NCBI RefSeq assembly: GCF_013378445.1
Contig: NZ_JABXYK010000002.1
Location: 488,236 to 552,235, forward strand
Source of the DNA: Mycoplana rhizolycopersici
GTDB lineage: Bacteria; Pseudomonadota; Alphaproteobacteria; Rhizobiales; Rhizobiaceae
DNA length: 64,000 nt
Direction of reading: 5' to 3'
Shown here: one piece after another, positions 8,291 through 17,657 of the stretch
Layout: the number at the start of each line of letters is the position of its first letter
Numbering within the stretch: position 1 is the stretch's first letter
The notes under the pieces: model-generated
Databases searched by the model: none
Told to the model about the DNA's origin: nothing
The model's input: only the letters and a program-made list of their open reading frames with translations
Made by a program: the position numbers and the translations under genes

Positions 8291-9316
8291 ATGAAGAAGT
8301 ATCTAGGAAGCTGCGCAGTCGCCGCGATCGTGCTTGCAACCGCAGGTGTCGTCCAGGCTCGTGACCAGATCCAGATCGCCGGTTCCTCGACTGTACTGCC
8401 TTACGCCTCGATTGTTGCCGAAGCCTTCGGCGAGAACTTCGAGTTCCCGACCCCGGTCGTCGAGTCGGGCGGCTCGGGTGCGGGCCGCAAGAAGCTTTGC
8501 GAGGGCGTTGGCGAGAACACCGTCGACATCGCGAACTCCTCGTCGCGCATCAAGCAGTCGGACATCGACACCTGCGCCGCCAACGGCGTGAAGGAAATCC
8601 AGGAAGTTCGCATCGGCTATGACGGCATCGTCTTCGCCTCGGAAATCAATGGTCCGGAATACGCCTTCACCCCGGCTGACTGGCACAATGCGCTCGCCGC
8701 CAAGGTTCTGAAGGACGGCCAGCTCGTCGACAACCCCTACAAGGCCTGGAACGAAATCCGCGCCGACCTGCCGGCGCAGCCGATCCTCGCCTTCATCCCG
8801 GGCACCAAGCACGGCACGCGCGAAGTCTTCGACGAGAAGGTTCTCATCGCAGGCTGCGAAGAAAACGGTACCGCTGAAGCCATAAAGGCTGCCGGCGGCG
8901 AAGAAAAGGAATGCATGACGCTGCGCACCGACGGCGTTTCCGTTGATATCGACGGCGACTACACCGAGACGCTCGCACGCGTCGACGCCAACAAGAACGG
9001 CATCGGCGTCTTCGGCCTGTCCTTCTACCAGAACAACACCGACAAGCTGCGCGTCGGCACCATGGGCGGCGTCGTTCCGTCCGTCGAAACGATCGCTTCC
9101 GGCGAATACCCGGTTTCCCGTCCGCTGTACTTCTACGTGAAGAACGCACACCTGGACGTCATCCCGGGCCTCCAGGAATATGTCGAGTTCTTCGTTTCGG
9201 ATGAAATGGCAGGTCCGAACGGCCCGCTCGCCGCCTACGGTCTGGTTTCCGATCCGGAACTCGCTAAGACCCAGGCTGCCGTCAAGGCTCGTACCCCGAT
9301 GGGTGCCCTGAACTAA
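8291..9316 (+). CDS. pstS: Phosphate ABC transporter, periplasmic binding protein
   Basis: A 341-residue PstS of the alphaproteobacterial type. A signal peptide (residues 1-23, ending VVQA before RDQ) leads to a phosphate-binding fold with the motifs AGSSTVLPYA, ESGGSGAGRK and IANSSSRIK, whose serines, arginine and aspartate hold phosphate. The ATG at 8291 follows GGGAG at a good distance and starts exactly at the signal peptide; the frame is open for almost 300 bases upstream but has no family similarity there. It is the first gene of the pst operon, behind the pho box, and captures phosphate for PstCAB. Confidence 0.96.
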   Translation: MKKYLGSCAVAAIVLATAGVVQARDQIQIAGSSTVLPYASIVAEAFGENFEFPTPVVESGGSGAGRKKLCEGVGENTVDIANSSSRIKQSDIDTCAANGVKEIQEVRIGYDGIVFASEINGPEYAFTPADWHNALAAKVLKDGQLVDNPYKAWNEIRADLPAQPILAFIPGTKHGTREVFDEKVLIAGCEENGTAEAIKAAGGEEKECMTLRTDGVSVDIDGDYTETLARVDANKNGIGVFGLSFYQNNTDKLRVGTMGGVVPSVETIASGEYPVSRPLYFYVKNAHLDVIPGLQEYVEFFVSDEMAGPNGPLAAYGLVSDPELAKTQAAVKARTPMGALN

Positions 9317-9390
9317 GCTTTCGAGCTTTGCCGGCGGCGCCATGACGGTGTCGCCGGTCTTCCAGTTTCCGTCAAAGGGCTTGGGCAGAG

Positions 9391-10851
9391 ATGAGCGTAG
9401 GATTGATCTTCCTTGTCGTGCTGGTGCTAGCAGCAGCCGGCTATTTCGTCGGCAGGGCGCGCGCCCTGTCTCTTTCAGCTCAAAGCGGCAGGAAGCTTCA
9501 CTCGCTTCCAAGCTATTACGGCCAGACTGTCGCACTTTTCATCGCGGTTCCGGCCTTCTTTGTTCTCATCGCCTGGCTCTTCATACAGCCGATCGTCATC
9601 GATAGCCGCGTCAACGGAATGGTACCCGACAGCGTCATTCCCGATGGCGGCGCGCGCAGCCTTGTCATCTCCGACGTTCGCCGCATTGCGAACGGTCTCG
9701 ACGCGGTTCTTTCGCGCGATGCAATCGACGAGAGCGCGCTGACTGACGGCAGCATCGACTTCTCGAGCATTCGCGGACGTCTTGCCGACGTAGGCGTCGC
9801 TCTTGTCGGCGATGTGCCGACCGAGGTCTTCGAGGCTGCAAAGGCCTATCGTCAAGGCGCCAAATTCGGCAACATGATGATGACCGTCGCGGTCCTGCTG
9901 GTCGCAATCGCGTTCGGCGCCTGGTCCTATACCTGGATCCGCCCGGACATGCGGGCGCGCAACATCAGCGAGACATTCATCAAGGCGCTGCTGATCGCCT
10001 CTTCCACCGTCGCGATCCTGACGACGGCGGGAATCGTCGGTTCGCTGGTCTTCGAAACCATCAATTTCTTCAAGATGTACCCTGCGTCGGACTTCTTCTT
10101 CTCGACGGTCTGGAATCCGCAGTTCCGCGGGGGCTCCGACCTCGGCATCTGGCCGCTGCTCTGGGGCACGCTCTACATATCGTTGATCGCGCTGCTTGTT
10201 GCCGTCCCGATCGGCCTGATGATCGCGATCTATCTTGCGGAGTATGCCAGCAAGGCGGTTCGCAGCGTCGCCAAGCCGATGATCGAGGTTCTGGCCGGCA
10301 TACCGACGATCGTCTACGGTCTCTTCGCGCTGATCACCGTCGGTCCGTTCCTGCGTGACTATTTTGCGCAACCGATGGGTCTCGGAAGCTCTTCTTCTTC
10401 GGTTCTGACGGCCGGTCTTGTCATGGGCATCATGATCATCCCCTTCGTCAGTTCGCTGTCGGACGATATCATCAATGCCGTGCCCCAGTCGCTGCGTGAC
10501 GGTTCCTATGGTCTCGGCGCGACGCAGTCGGAAACCATCAAGAAGGTCATTCTGCCGGCAGCCCTTCCGGGCGTTGTCGGCGCCATCCTGCTTGCAGCCA
10601 GCCGCGCGATCGGTGAAACCATGATCGTGGTGCTCGGCGCCGGTGCGGCGGCCAAACTCGACCTCAATCCCTTCGAGGCCATGACGACGGTGACGGTCAA
10701 GATCGTCAGCCAGCTTACCGGCGACACGGAATTCGCCAGCCCCGAGACGCTTGTGGCCTTTGCGCTCGGTCTCACACTTTTCGTCATCACGCTGGGGCTG
10801 AACGTAGTGGCCCTCTATATCGTGCGCAAATACCGGGAGCAGTACGAATGA
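9391..10851 (+). CDS. pstC: Phosphate ABC transporter permease PstC
   Basis: A 486-residue inner-membrane permease, considerably longer than the roughly 320-residue E. coli protein. An N-terminal helix, a second helix (about residues 48-68) and an extracytoplasmic stretch of about 90 residues precede the core. The BPD-type core shows LWGTLYISLIALLVAVPIG and the EAA-loop region DGSYGLGATQSETIKKVILP that contacts PstB. The long N-terminal domain is usual for alphaproteobacteria. The stop codon overlaps the pstA start (ATGA at 10848-10851), indicating translational coupling. Confidence 0.94.
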   Translation: MSVGLIFLVVLVLAAAGYFVGRARALSLSAQSGRKLHSLPSYYGQTVALFIAVPAFFVLIAWLFIQPIVIDSRVNGMVPDSVIPDGGARSLVISDVRRIANGLDAVLSRDAIDESALTDGSIDFSSIRGRLADVGVALVGDVPTEVFEAAKAYRQGAKFGNMMMTVAVLLVAIAFGAWSYTWIRPDMRARNISETFIKALLIASSTVAILTTAGIVGSLVFETINFFKMYPASDFFFSTVWNPQFRGGSDLGIWPLLWGTLYISLIALLVAVPIGLMIAIYLAEYASKAVRSVAKPMIEVLAGIPTIVYGLFALITVGPFLRDYFAQPMGLGSSSSSVLTAGLVMGIMIIPFVSSLSDDIINAVPQSLRDGSYGLGATQSETIKKVILPAALPGVVGAILLAASRAIGETMIVVLGAGAAAKLDLNPFEAMTTVTVKIVSQLTGDTEFASPETLVAFALGLTLFVITLGLNVVALYIVRKYREQYE

Positions 10852-12203
10852 CCGACGTCTCCGTATTCGGCAATGTCGCCAAGGACATTCAGACCAAGTC
10901 TATTCTGGAGCCTGATGCGCGCACGCGCCGCCGCAACGCGGCGGAGGCCAGGTTCCGCCTCTGGGGCGCTATCGCGGTCGCACTCGGCGTGCTGGCGCTG
11001 GTAGGCCTGCTGGCGTCGATCTTCTCGAATGGATTGTCGTCGTTCCGCCAGACCTATGTCACGCTCGATGTCTTTCTCGATCCGGCAAAGCTCGACAAGG
11101 ACGGCAGTCGCGATCCGGCGAGCATCGCAAAGGTGTCGACGTTCGGCTATACGCCACTGATAGAGAAGGCGCTCGCGGAGGCAATGGCGGCCAAGGGCAT
11201 CTCCGTTGACGGCATGAATGCCAAGGCGGCATCGGAGCTGATCTCCAAGGAGGCGCCGGCGAGCCTGCGAAACCATGTGATCGCCAATCCGTCTGAAATC
11301 GGCGAGACCGTGTCGTTCGATCTGCTGGCATCCGGCCGCATCGACGGCTACTACAAGGGCCGGGTGACGATGGAGAGCGCCGCGCTTGACCGCAATACCT
11401 CGCCCGAGCAGCTCCAGCTCGCCGAGCGGCTGAAGGAAGCCGGCATCCTCACGACGCGCTTCAACTGGGATTTCTTCACGGCTCCGGACGCGTCCGACAC
11501 AAGGCCCGAGGCGTCCGGCCTCGGCGTCGCGATCCTGGGCTCGGCCTATATGATGCTGATCGTGCTGGTGCTGTCGCTGCCGCTCGGCGTCGCCGCCTCG
11601 ATTTATCTCGAGGAGTTCGCGCCGCAGAACCGCTTCACCGACCTGATCGAGGTCAACATCGCGAACCTCGCGGCCGTTCCCTCGATCGTCTTCGGCATCC
11701 TCGGCCTTGCCGTCTTCATCAACTTCGCTGGGCTGCCGCAGTCGGCGCCGATCGTCGGCGGCCTCGTACTGACGCTGATGACGCTTCCGACGATCATTAT
11801 CGCGACACGTGCCGCACTCAAGGCCGTGCCGCCATCGATCCGCGACGCCGCACTCGGCGTCGGCGCCTCGAAAATGCAGTCGATTTTCCACCATGTCCTG
11901 CCGCTTGCAATGCCAGGCATCCTGACGGGCACGATCATCGGCCTCGCCCAGGCGCTTGGCGAAACGGCGCCGCTGCTCCTGATCGGCATGGTCGCCTTCG
12001 TTCGCGAATATCCGGCCGGTCCGCCGGACGGGTTCTTCGACCCTGCATCGGCCCTGCCTGTCCAGGTCTACAACTGGACGCAGCGCGGGGATCCGGCCTT
12101 CGTCGAGCGAGCCTCCGGTGCCATCATCGTGCTGCTGGTGTTCCTGATTCTGATGAACCTGATCGCGATCATTCTCCGCCGCCGCTTCGAGCGCCGTTGG
12201 TAA
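10848..12203 (+). CDS. pstA: Phosphate ABC transporter permease PstA
   Basis: A 451-residue partner permease of PstC. A first membrane helix near residues 40-65 is followed by an extracytoplasmic insert of roughly 150 residues. The permease core begins at [18 protein letters not shown], and its EAA loop is [21 protein letters not shown]. The insert makes it much longer than the E. coli PstA. It shares an ATGA overlap with pstC, and pstB starts 14 bases after its stop. Confidence 0.94.
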   Translation: MTDVSVFGNVAKDIQTKSILEPDARTRRRNAAEARFRLWGAIAVALGVLALVGLLASIFSNGLSSFRQTYVTLDVFLDPAKLDKDGSRDPASIAKVSTFGYTPLIEKALAEAMAAKGISVDGMNAKAASELISKEAPASLRNHVIANPSEIGETVSFDLLASGRIDGYYKGRVTMESAALDRNTSPEQLQLAERLKEAGILTTRFNWDFFTAPDASDTRPEASGLGVAILGSAYMMLIVLVLSLPLGVAASIYLEEFAPQNRFTDLIEVNIANLAAVPSIVFGILGLAVFINFAGLPQSAPIVGGLVLTLMTLPTIIIATRAALKAVPPSIRDAALGVGASKMQSIFHHVLPLAMPGILTGTIIGLAQALGETAPLLLIGMVAFVREYPAGPPDGFFDPASALPVQVYNWTQRGDPAFVERASGAIIVLLVFLILMNLIAIILRRRFERRW

Positions 12204-12217
12204 AAGGGAGTACAAAG

Positions 12218-13033
12218 ATGAACATGTCCGGTATGACAACGGCAATCACGCCCACGCCGAAGGTTGCAGCAATGAATGAAACGAAAGTTTCCGCCCGTGA
12301 CGTACAGGTCTACTATGGCGACAAGCACGCCATCAGGGACGTGAACATCGAGATCCGCTCGCGGACCGTGACCGCCTTCATAGGCCCTTCGGGCTGCGGC
12401 AAGTCGACCTTCCTGCGGTGCATCAACCGCATGAACGATACGATCGCAAGCTGCCGGGTCGAGGGCAATATTTCGATCGACAGCGAGAACATCTACGATC
12501 CGAAGGTCGATCCGGTGCAATTGCGCGCCAAAGTCGGCATGGTGTTCCAGAAGCCGAATCCGTTCCCCAAGTCGATCTTCGAGAACGTTGCCTATGGGCC
12601 GCGCATCCACGGCCTAGCCGCCAAGAAGTCCGACCTCGACGACATCGTCGCCTCCGCACTTCAGAAGGCGGGCCTCTGGAATGAAGTGAAGGATAGACTT
12701 GATTCACCGGGTACCGGCCTCTCCGGCGGCCAGCAGCAGCGTCTCTGCATCGCGCGCGCCGTTGCAGTCAGCCCGGAAGTCATCCTGATGGACGAACCCT
12801 GTTCGGCGCTTGACCCGATCGCGACCGCCAAGGTCGAGGAACTGATCCACGAACTGCGCGAGAACTTCACGATCGTCATCGTGACGCACTCGATGCAACA
12901 GGCGGCCCGCGTCTCGCAGCGCACCGCCATGTTCCACCTCGGCAATCTCGTCGAGGAGAACGACACCGACAAGATGTTCACCAATCCGGACGACCAGCGC
13001 ACGCAGGACTACATCATGGGCCGCTTCGGCTGA
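12218..13033 (+). CDS. pstB: Phosphate ABC transporter ATP-binding protein
   Basis: The 271-residue cytoplasmic ATPase that drives phosphate uptake. Walker A is GPSGCGKST, the ABC signature is [14 protein letters not shown] and Walker B is [13 protein letters not shown], followed by the switch histidine in VIVTHSMQQ. The family-specific [24 protein letters not shown] segment is present. The ATG at 12218 has GGGAG 7 bases upstream and is preferred to an in-frame ATG at 12197 inside pstA. About 20 unstructured residues precede the conserved domain. Confidence 0.95.
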   Translation: MNMSGMTTAITPTPKVAAMNETKVSARDVQVYYGDKHAIRDVNIEIRSRTVTAFIGPSGCGKSTFLRCINRMNDTIASCRVEGNISIDSENIYDPKVDPVQLRAKVGMVFQKPNPFPKSIFENVAYGPRIHGLAAKKSDLDDIVASALQKAGLWNEVKDRLDSPGTGLSGGQQQRLCIARAVAVSPEVILMDEPCSALDPIATAKVEELIHELRENFTIVIVTHSMQQAARVSQRTAMFHLGNLVEENDTDKMFTNPDDQRTQDYIMGRFG

Positions 13034-13091
13034 CGCAAACGCGTCGGAAGAGCCTTTAGCCCCAGCTACGTGCCAACTTAGGAAGACAGAT

Positions 13092-13805
13092 ATGTCATCG
13101 ACCCATATCGTTTCGGTCTACGACGAAGAACTGAAGTATCTCTCCCGAAAGATCTCCGAGATGGGGGGGACGGCAGAGGAAATGGTCGGCGACAGTGTGC
13201 GCGCGCTGATCAACACCGACGTTCCGCTGGCGCAGAAGGTCATCTCCGAGGACGTCATCCTCGACACCGCCGAGCGGCAGATCAACGAGAAGGCGATCGT
13301 CACCATCGCCAAGCGCCAGCCGATGGCGGCAGACCTGCGCGAGATCATGGGTGCGATCCGTATTGCCGCCGATCTCGAGCGTGTCGGCGACCTCGGCAAG
13401 AACACCGCCAAGCGGGTGATTGCCGTGCAGGGATCCAGCATCCCGCGCAACCTCGCCCGCGGCCTGGAGCACCTGGCGGAGCTTGCGCTGATGCAGCTCA
13501 AGGAGGTTCTCGACGTCTATGCCTCGCGCAACATCGAGAAGGCCAAGGAGATTCGCGAGCGCGACGACGAGATCGATGCGATCTACACCTCGCTGTTCCG
13601 CGAACTCCTGACCTACATGATGGAAGACCCGCGCAACATCACGCCCTGCACGCATCTGCTGTTCTGCGCCAAGAACATCGAGCGGATCGGCGACCATGCG
13701 ACCAATATCGCCGAGACGATCTTCTACATGGCGACGGGGTCGCAGCCGGAGGGCGAGCGCCCGAAGGACGACCACACCACGTCCGTTGGCGCCGTAGAGG
13801 AATGA
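13092..13805 (+). CDS. phoU: Phosphate uptake regulator PhoU
   Basis: A 237-residue all-helical protein made of two PhoU repeats. The metal-binding E/DxxxD-type motifs are visible as [16 protein letters not shown] in the first repeat and [17 protein letters not shown] in the second. In established models PhoU links the Pst transporter to the sensor kinase PhoR and keeps the Pho regulon off in high phosphate. The tail after residue 215 is charged and poorly conserved. It follows pstB by 58 bases and precedes phoB. Confidence 0.95.
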   Translation: MSSTHIVSVYDEELKYLSRKISEMGGTAEEMVGDSVRALINTDVPLAQKVISEDVILDTAERQINEKAIVTIAKRQPMAADLREIMGAIRIAADLERVGDLGKNTAKRVIAVQGSSIPRNLARGLEHLAELALMQLKEVLDVYASRNIEKAKEIRERDDEIDAIYTSLFRELLTYMMEDPRNITPCTHLLFCAKNIERIGDHATNIAETIFYMATGSQPEGERPKDDHTTSVGAVEE

Positions 13806-13890
13806 TCAGCGGCAGGCAAGCCAACATCGACGGTGCGCGGCCGGAATGACGGCCGCGTAGCCAGGAAGCGAATCCAGGAGTTTGCAAGGC

Positions 13891-14577
13891 ATGGTTCCCA
13901 AGATTACCGTGGTCGAGGACGAGGAGGCGCTGAGCGTCCTCCTGCGCTACAACCTCGAGGCCGAGGGTTTCGAGGTGGACACGATCCTGCGGGGCGACGA
14001 GGCGGAAATCCGCCTGCAGGAGCGCCAGCCGGACCTTCTCATTCTCGACTGGATGCTGCCCGGCGTTTCCGGCATCGAGCTGTGCCGGCGGCTGCGCCAG
14101 CGCTCGGAGACCGAGCGCCTGCCCATCATCATGCTGACGGCGCGCGGCGAGGAAAGCGAGCGTGTCCGCGGTCTGGCGACCGGAGCCGACGACTATGTGG
14201 TCAAGCCATTTTCAACCCCAGAGCTGATGGCGCGGGTCAAGGCCATGCTGCGGCGTGCGAAGCCAGAGGTGCTGTCGACGGTCTTGAAATCGGGCGACAT
14301 CGAACTGGACCGTGAGACCCACCGCGTGCACCGCCGGTCACGCGAGGTCCGGCTGGGTCCGACGGAATTCCGGTTGCTGGAGTTCTTCATGTCGGCCCCG
14401 GGGCGGGTCTTCTCCAGGGCGCAATTGCTTGATGGGGTTTGGGGACATGACATCTACGTCGACGAACGCACCGTCGATGTACACGTTGGACGTCTGCGCA
14501 AGGCGCTCAATTTGTCGACGATGCCGGATGTCATTCGGACGGTTCGAGGGGCTGGATACTCGCTGGAGGCTCAATAA
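13891..14577 (+). CDS. phoB: Phosphate response regulator PhoB
   Basis: A 228-residue OmpR-family regulator that binds pho boxes when phosphorylated. The receiver has the acidic pocket (E9, D10), the phosphoacceptor D53 in LLILDWMLPG, the switch threonine T83 (IMLTARGEE), the switch tyrosine Y102 and lysine K105 (DDYVVKPF). The winged-helix domain ends with the recognition helix VDERTVDVHVGRLRKAL and the wing IRTVRGAGYSLE. ATG 13891 is preferred, because AGGAG is 10 bases upstream; a TTG at 13882 is too close to that site. A nearly equal paralogue follows after 15 bases. Confidence 0.95.
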   Translation: MVPKITVVEDEEALSVLLRYNLEAEGFEVDTILRGDEAEIRLQERQPDLLILDWMLPGVSGIELCRRLRQRSETERLPIIMLTARGEESERVRGLATGADDYVVKPFSTPELMARVKAMLRRAKPEVLSTVLKSGDIELDRETHRVHRRSREVRLGPTEFRLLEFFMSAPGRVFSRAQLLDGVWGHDIYVDERTVDVHVGRLRKALNLSTMPDVIRTVRGAGYSLEAQ

Positions 14578-14592
14578 GGGAGTCGTGTCTGC

Positions 14593-15279
14593 ATGGCTGT
14601 GCGAATTCTTGTCGTCGAGGATGATGAGCCGCTACGTCTGATACTGGAGCGCGATCTGCGCAAGGAGAGTTTTACCGTCGAAGGAATTGCGGACGGTGGA
14701 GCCGCCGTGCAGCGCCTTCAGAAAGCTGTTCCGGAAGTGCTGGTTCTCGACTGGGCATTGCCCGGGATGTCGGGCATCGATCTTTGCCGTCAATTGCGAA
14801 CGACCCCGCCGACGACCGGCCTGCCGATCATCCTGCTGCTGGATGCCGACAGCGAGAACGAGCGTCTTGCTGGCCTTTCTGCAGGTGCGGATGACTGCAT
14901 CGTCAAGCCATTTTCGACTATCGAGCTCGTGATCAGGGTCAAGAACCTGCTACGGCGTCTGAACCCGGCCGCGCTGGGGCATATGCTCAAAGTCGGCGAT
15001 CTCACTCTGGACCGGGAATCCTACAGGGTGCATCGACAGATGCGTGAGGTGAGGCTGGGCCCAAAGGAGTTCAAGCTGCTCGAATTCCTGATGCGGTCGC
15101 CTGGGCGTGTCTATTCCCGTTCCGAGCTGAAGATGTCTCTATGGGGCGACGATGCCACGGTGGACGAGCGTGCAGTCGACGTCCACATTGGGCGACTTCG
15201 CAAGGGGATCAGCCTCGGTAAGGCCGACAAGGTGATACGCACGGTGCGCGGCGCCGGCTACGCTCTCGGAGATTTCTAA
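14593..15279 (+). CDS. PhoB-like response regulator with an atypical receiver (tandem paralogue)
   Basis: This protein has exactly the same length as the preceding PhoB (228 residues) and aligns to it without a gap; my count by eye gives about 127 identities (56%). The phosphoacceptor D53 and lysine K105 are kept. The switch threonine T83 is leucine (ILLLDADSE), the neighbouring alanine is aspartate, and the switch tyrosine Y102 is cysteine (DDCIVKPF). The DNA-binding helix VDERAVDVHIGRLRKG is almost unchanged, so it probably recognises pho boxes. AAGGGAG precedes the ATG and the 15-base gap implies co-transcription. It may work independently of phosphorylation, or compete with PhoB; that is inference. 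Confidence 0.85.
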   Translation: MAVRILVVEDDEPLRLILERDLRKESFTVEGIADGGAAVQRLQKAVPEVLVLDWALPGMSGIDLCRQLRTTPPTTGLPIILLLDADSENERLAGLSAGADDCIVKPFSTIELVIRVKNLLRRLNPAALGHMLKVGDLTLDRESYRVHRQMREVRLGPKEFKLLEFLMRSPGRVYSRSELKMSLWGDDATVDERAVDVHIGRLRKGISLGKADKVIRTVRGAGYALGDF

Positions 15280-15581
15280 GGGCGGGGTGTCGGGCGGCGT
15301 GCCATCGGTTGATGGATCGCGTTGCGAGCAGCATCCATTCGGTCTTCGCAGTCCATGTCTCTGCCGGGCATTCGCCACTGTACCCCGCAGAGTGCCGGCG
15401 AGCTATGCTGGCACTCTGTCGGACATCCATCAATGCAAGGTGGTCCCGAGCCGGAACATGATGCTGATCAGCACCAATGCGGCTACCACGCCTGCAGCAA
15501 TTCGCCTCAATGTCGATCAGCACCGAAAATTTGAACGCCGGATCACGCGCTGCTGTACGCCATTGTAGCGAAATCGAGAGC
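15280..15581. other. Intergenic region after the tandem phoB genes
   Basis: No gene is supported. A hairpin with 12-base arms at 15388-15399 and 15407-15418 (one G-U pair, 7-base loop) lies about 110 bases past the second phoB-like gene. It lacks a downstream T run, so it is a weak terminator candidate. The rest shows nothing recognisable. Confidence 0.4.
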
Positions 15582-15848
15582 TCAATGCGTCGTCGGTGGG
15601 TCGTCTTCTTCAAGGAAGGACTTGATTCCATCGCGCGCTATGGTTGCCAGGAATTCGTCAAAGGCGTCTCGGTCTGTGGCGAAGCCGTCCTCCCACTCAA
15701 ACACTTCTTCGTTCTGGGTAATCACTTCGAGCCGCCAATCATTGTTTGTGCCGGCCGGGCGGAAGATATCGACCAAGACGGTAATGCCGTCTTCGGTGAA
15801 TTCGCCGGCTAGTTCGGAATGTTCGTTTTTTGGCTTTTTGGGCATCAT
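15582..15848 (-). CDS. Small acidic protein of unknown function
   Basis: An 88-residue protein starting at the paired ATGs at 15848/15845 (MMPKKPKNEHSELAG). The sequence is acidic and well behaved: SELAGEFTEDGITVLVDIF, then WRLEVITQNEEVFEWEDGF, FATDRDAFDEFLATIARDG and an acidic end. The alternation of strands and a C-terminal amphipathic helix suggests a folded small domain, and I recall similar short proteins in other rhizobia, but I cannot assign a function. An upstream ATG at 15896 would add 16 residues without better support. It is isolated, with gene-poor DNA on both sides. Confidence 0.6.
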   Translation of the reverse strand: MMPKKPKNEHSELAGEFTEDGITVLVDIFRPAGTNNDWRLEVITQNEEVFEWEDGFATDRDAFDEFLATIARDGIKSFLEEDDPPTTH

Positions 15849-16436
15849 GTTTTCCGTGTGTATGGGTAGGATCTTCGTCAGGGTCATATAATTCAATGCC
15901 GGTTGCCCTCAAGGCGGTGCGCACGGCTACCCGAACAGCTCGGACGGCTGAAGCTAAGGTCTTCAAAGACCGGGCGCATCTGGGCTTGTCGGGCCAGATC
16001 CCAGAGGGGCTGCGGAGGTCGTAGTCGTATCTTACCCTAACGTAGACCCTCGTCACTCGCCATCGTCAGCCATCTTCCCTAAGTCATGCATATAGGCACG
16101 CAGTTCCTCCGGAGATGTCCCGTGCAGGCGAAGGTATGCACATCGGGATATTCTCAATGGCGTGAAGGTACGGGAGCCGCTCAGGCTGATCCGGAAACCG
16201 CCTTGCGCGCGTTGCCGACAGCAAGCCCTGCATCTTCAAACGACAGCCCAAGCTGAACAGCGCACCGTCGGCCTCGCCAGCCGACGGCTTTTCTACGTGC
16301 CGAAGGGCAGGGCGCCATGGGGCGTGTGCCATTCATGTGACGGGAATGCCCGCAAGAGGCGGGTAAGTAGCGGCAATCCTCGGCAATGCTTGCCTTGACT
16401 TGCATCGCTACAGCGTTGATTTTGCCGCTAAATTTA
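15849..16436. other. Gene-poor region upstream of the small acidic gene
   Basis: I see no secure gene here. A minus-strand frame from 16056 has a plausible first half (a helix rich in Ala, Val and Arg, then IELYDPDEDPTH) but then runs into the N-terminus of the 15582-15848 gene in another frame, so it may be a decayed or overlapping short gene. A further minus-strand frame (16084-16332) lacks start signals. The region ends at tRNA-Lys. Confidence 0.4.
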
Positions 16437-16512
16437 TGGTGAGCGCGCAGGGATTCGAACCCTGGACCTACTGATTAAAAGTCAGTTGCTCTACCGGCTG
16501 AGCTACGCGCTC
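16437..16512 (-). tRNA. tRNA-Lys (anticodon TTT)
   Basis: On the minus strand the cloverleaf starts GAGCGCGTAGCTCAG, has the anticodon arm CTGACTTTTAATCAG with anticodon TTT, a T arm with GGTTCGAATCC, and an acceptor stem GAGCGCG paired to CGCGCTC. CCA is encoded in the genome at 16439-16437. Confidence 0.97.
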
Positions 16513-16548
16513 CCGAACGCGGGTGCTGTCCCGACGGAAGTGGGCGGA

Positions 16549-16576
16549 CATATAGCAGGCGAACTTTTCCGGTCAA
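16549..16576 (-). promoter_or_regulatory. Promoter of tRNA-Lys
   Basis: Minus strand TTGACC (16576-16571) and TATATG (16554-16549), 16 bases apart, stand just upstream of the tRNA 5' end, as expected for a vegetative sigma factor promoter. Confidence 0.55.
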
Positions 16577-16788
16577 CCCAAAAAATGGCTGTGTCTTTTG
16601 CAGGTTTGCTGCATTTCGCCGCGTTGAACAAATCGTGCTTGGCGCGCAAGCACTTGGGCGGCTAAGGAAGCGCTGGAATTTCGGATCGGCCAGCGCCCGG
16701 CCATCGAGGGGCAGGTTCCAGCCGGGCCGGATTTCGTAAATATGCGGGCCGGGGCTTTCCCGGGGCGCATCGTATAGCGGAGAGCGTT

Positions 16789-17538
16789 TTGTCGATCGCT
16801 GAAATATCCCTGCTGAGCGCGCTTCTGGCGGGAACGCTGTCGTTCCTGTCGCCCTGCGTGTTGCCGCTCGTGCCGCCCTATCTCTGCTACATGGCCGGCG
16901 TCTCGGTGGAGCAGTTCAAGAATGGCACGGTCGCCACCGATGACGGTCGCGCGCGCAGGGCGGTCTTGTTCGCGGCGCTGTTCTTTACGCTCGGCTTCGC
17001 CACCGTCTTCGTCGCGCTCGGCGCAGGCGCCTCGACCATCGGCATGGCGCTCAGGCGTCACCTCGACCTACTGGCGCAGGTCGGCGGCGTCATCATCATT
17101 TTGATGGGACTGCATTTCCTCGGCGTCCTGCGAATAGGCCTCTTTGCGCGTGAGGCCCGCTTTCAGGGCGGCGGGAAGCCTGCGACGCTCTCCGGCGCCT
17201 ACGTCATGGGGCTCGCCTTCGCCTTCGGCTGGACGCCGTGCATCGGGCCGGTGCTCGGCGCGATCCTCGGCGTCGCCGCGTCGCGCGAAACGGTCGGGGA
17301 CGGCGCCTTCCTCCTTGCTATCTACTCGCTCGGGCTAGCCGTTCCCTTCTGGATCGCGGCAGCGTTTTCCGGCGCGTTCATGCGGTTCCTGATGCGTTTT
17401 CGCAGGCATCTCGGCACCGTCGAGCGCCTGATGGGGGTTCTCCTCGTGCTGACCGGACTTGCCTTCATGTTCGGATATGTCAGCTCGATTGCGATCTGGT
17501 TCCAACAGACCTTTCCGATCCTGTCGCAGATCGGCTGA
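16789..17538 (+). CDS. ccdA: Cytochrome c biogenesis protein CcdA
   Basis: A 249-residue inner-membrane protein of the DsbD/CcdA family that carries electrons from cytoplasmic thioredoxin to periplasmic thiol proteins, needed for cytochrome c maturation. The two conserved cysteines are in LSFLSPCVLPLVPPYL and GWTPCIGPVLGA. About six hydrophobic helices are visible. The start is TTG at 16789, which gives MSIAEISLLSALLAG and has GCGGAGAG just upstream. The gene stands alone between tRNA-Lys and an AEC-type carrier. Confidence 0.9.
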   Translation: MSIAEISLLSALLAGTLSFLSPCVLPLVPPYLCYMAGVSVEQFKNGTVATDDGRARRAVLFAALFFTLGFATVFVALGAGASTIGMALRRHLDLLAQVGGVIIILMGLHFLGVLRIGLFAREARFQGGGKPATLSGAYVMGLAFAFGWTPCIGPVLGAILGVAASRETVGDGAFLLAIYSLGLAVPFWIAAAFSGAFMRFLMRFRRHLGTVERLMGVLLVLTGLAFMFGYVSSIAIWFQQTFPILSQIG

Positions 17539-17657
17539 TCGGCTTTCTGCCTGTCAAACAAAGCCCGGCATTCTTCGGCGTGCGCGGTTCCGTGTCGGTG
17601 CAACTTGCGCTACAGCCGATGGCAAGGTGCATGAAGCAGTAGGAATCGGCAGGTCGC

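Noticed and set aside
15388..15418. Hairpin as an intrinsic terminator of the phoB tandem
   Set aside because: No T run follows and it is over 100 bases past the stop; kept only as a note in the gap entry.
15739..16056. 105-residue minus-strand frame
   Set aside because: Its second half is a shadow of the 15582-15848 gene; the first half looks gene-like but I cannot define an end, so it is only mentioned in the gap entry.
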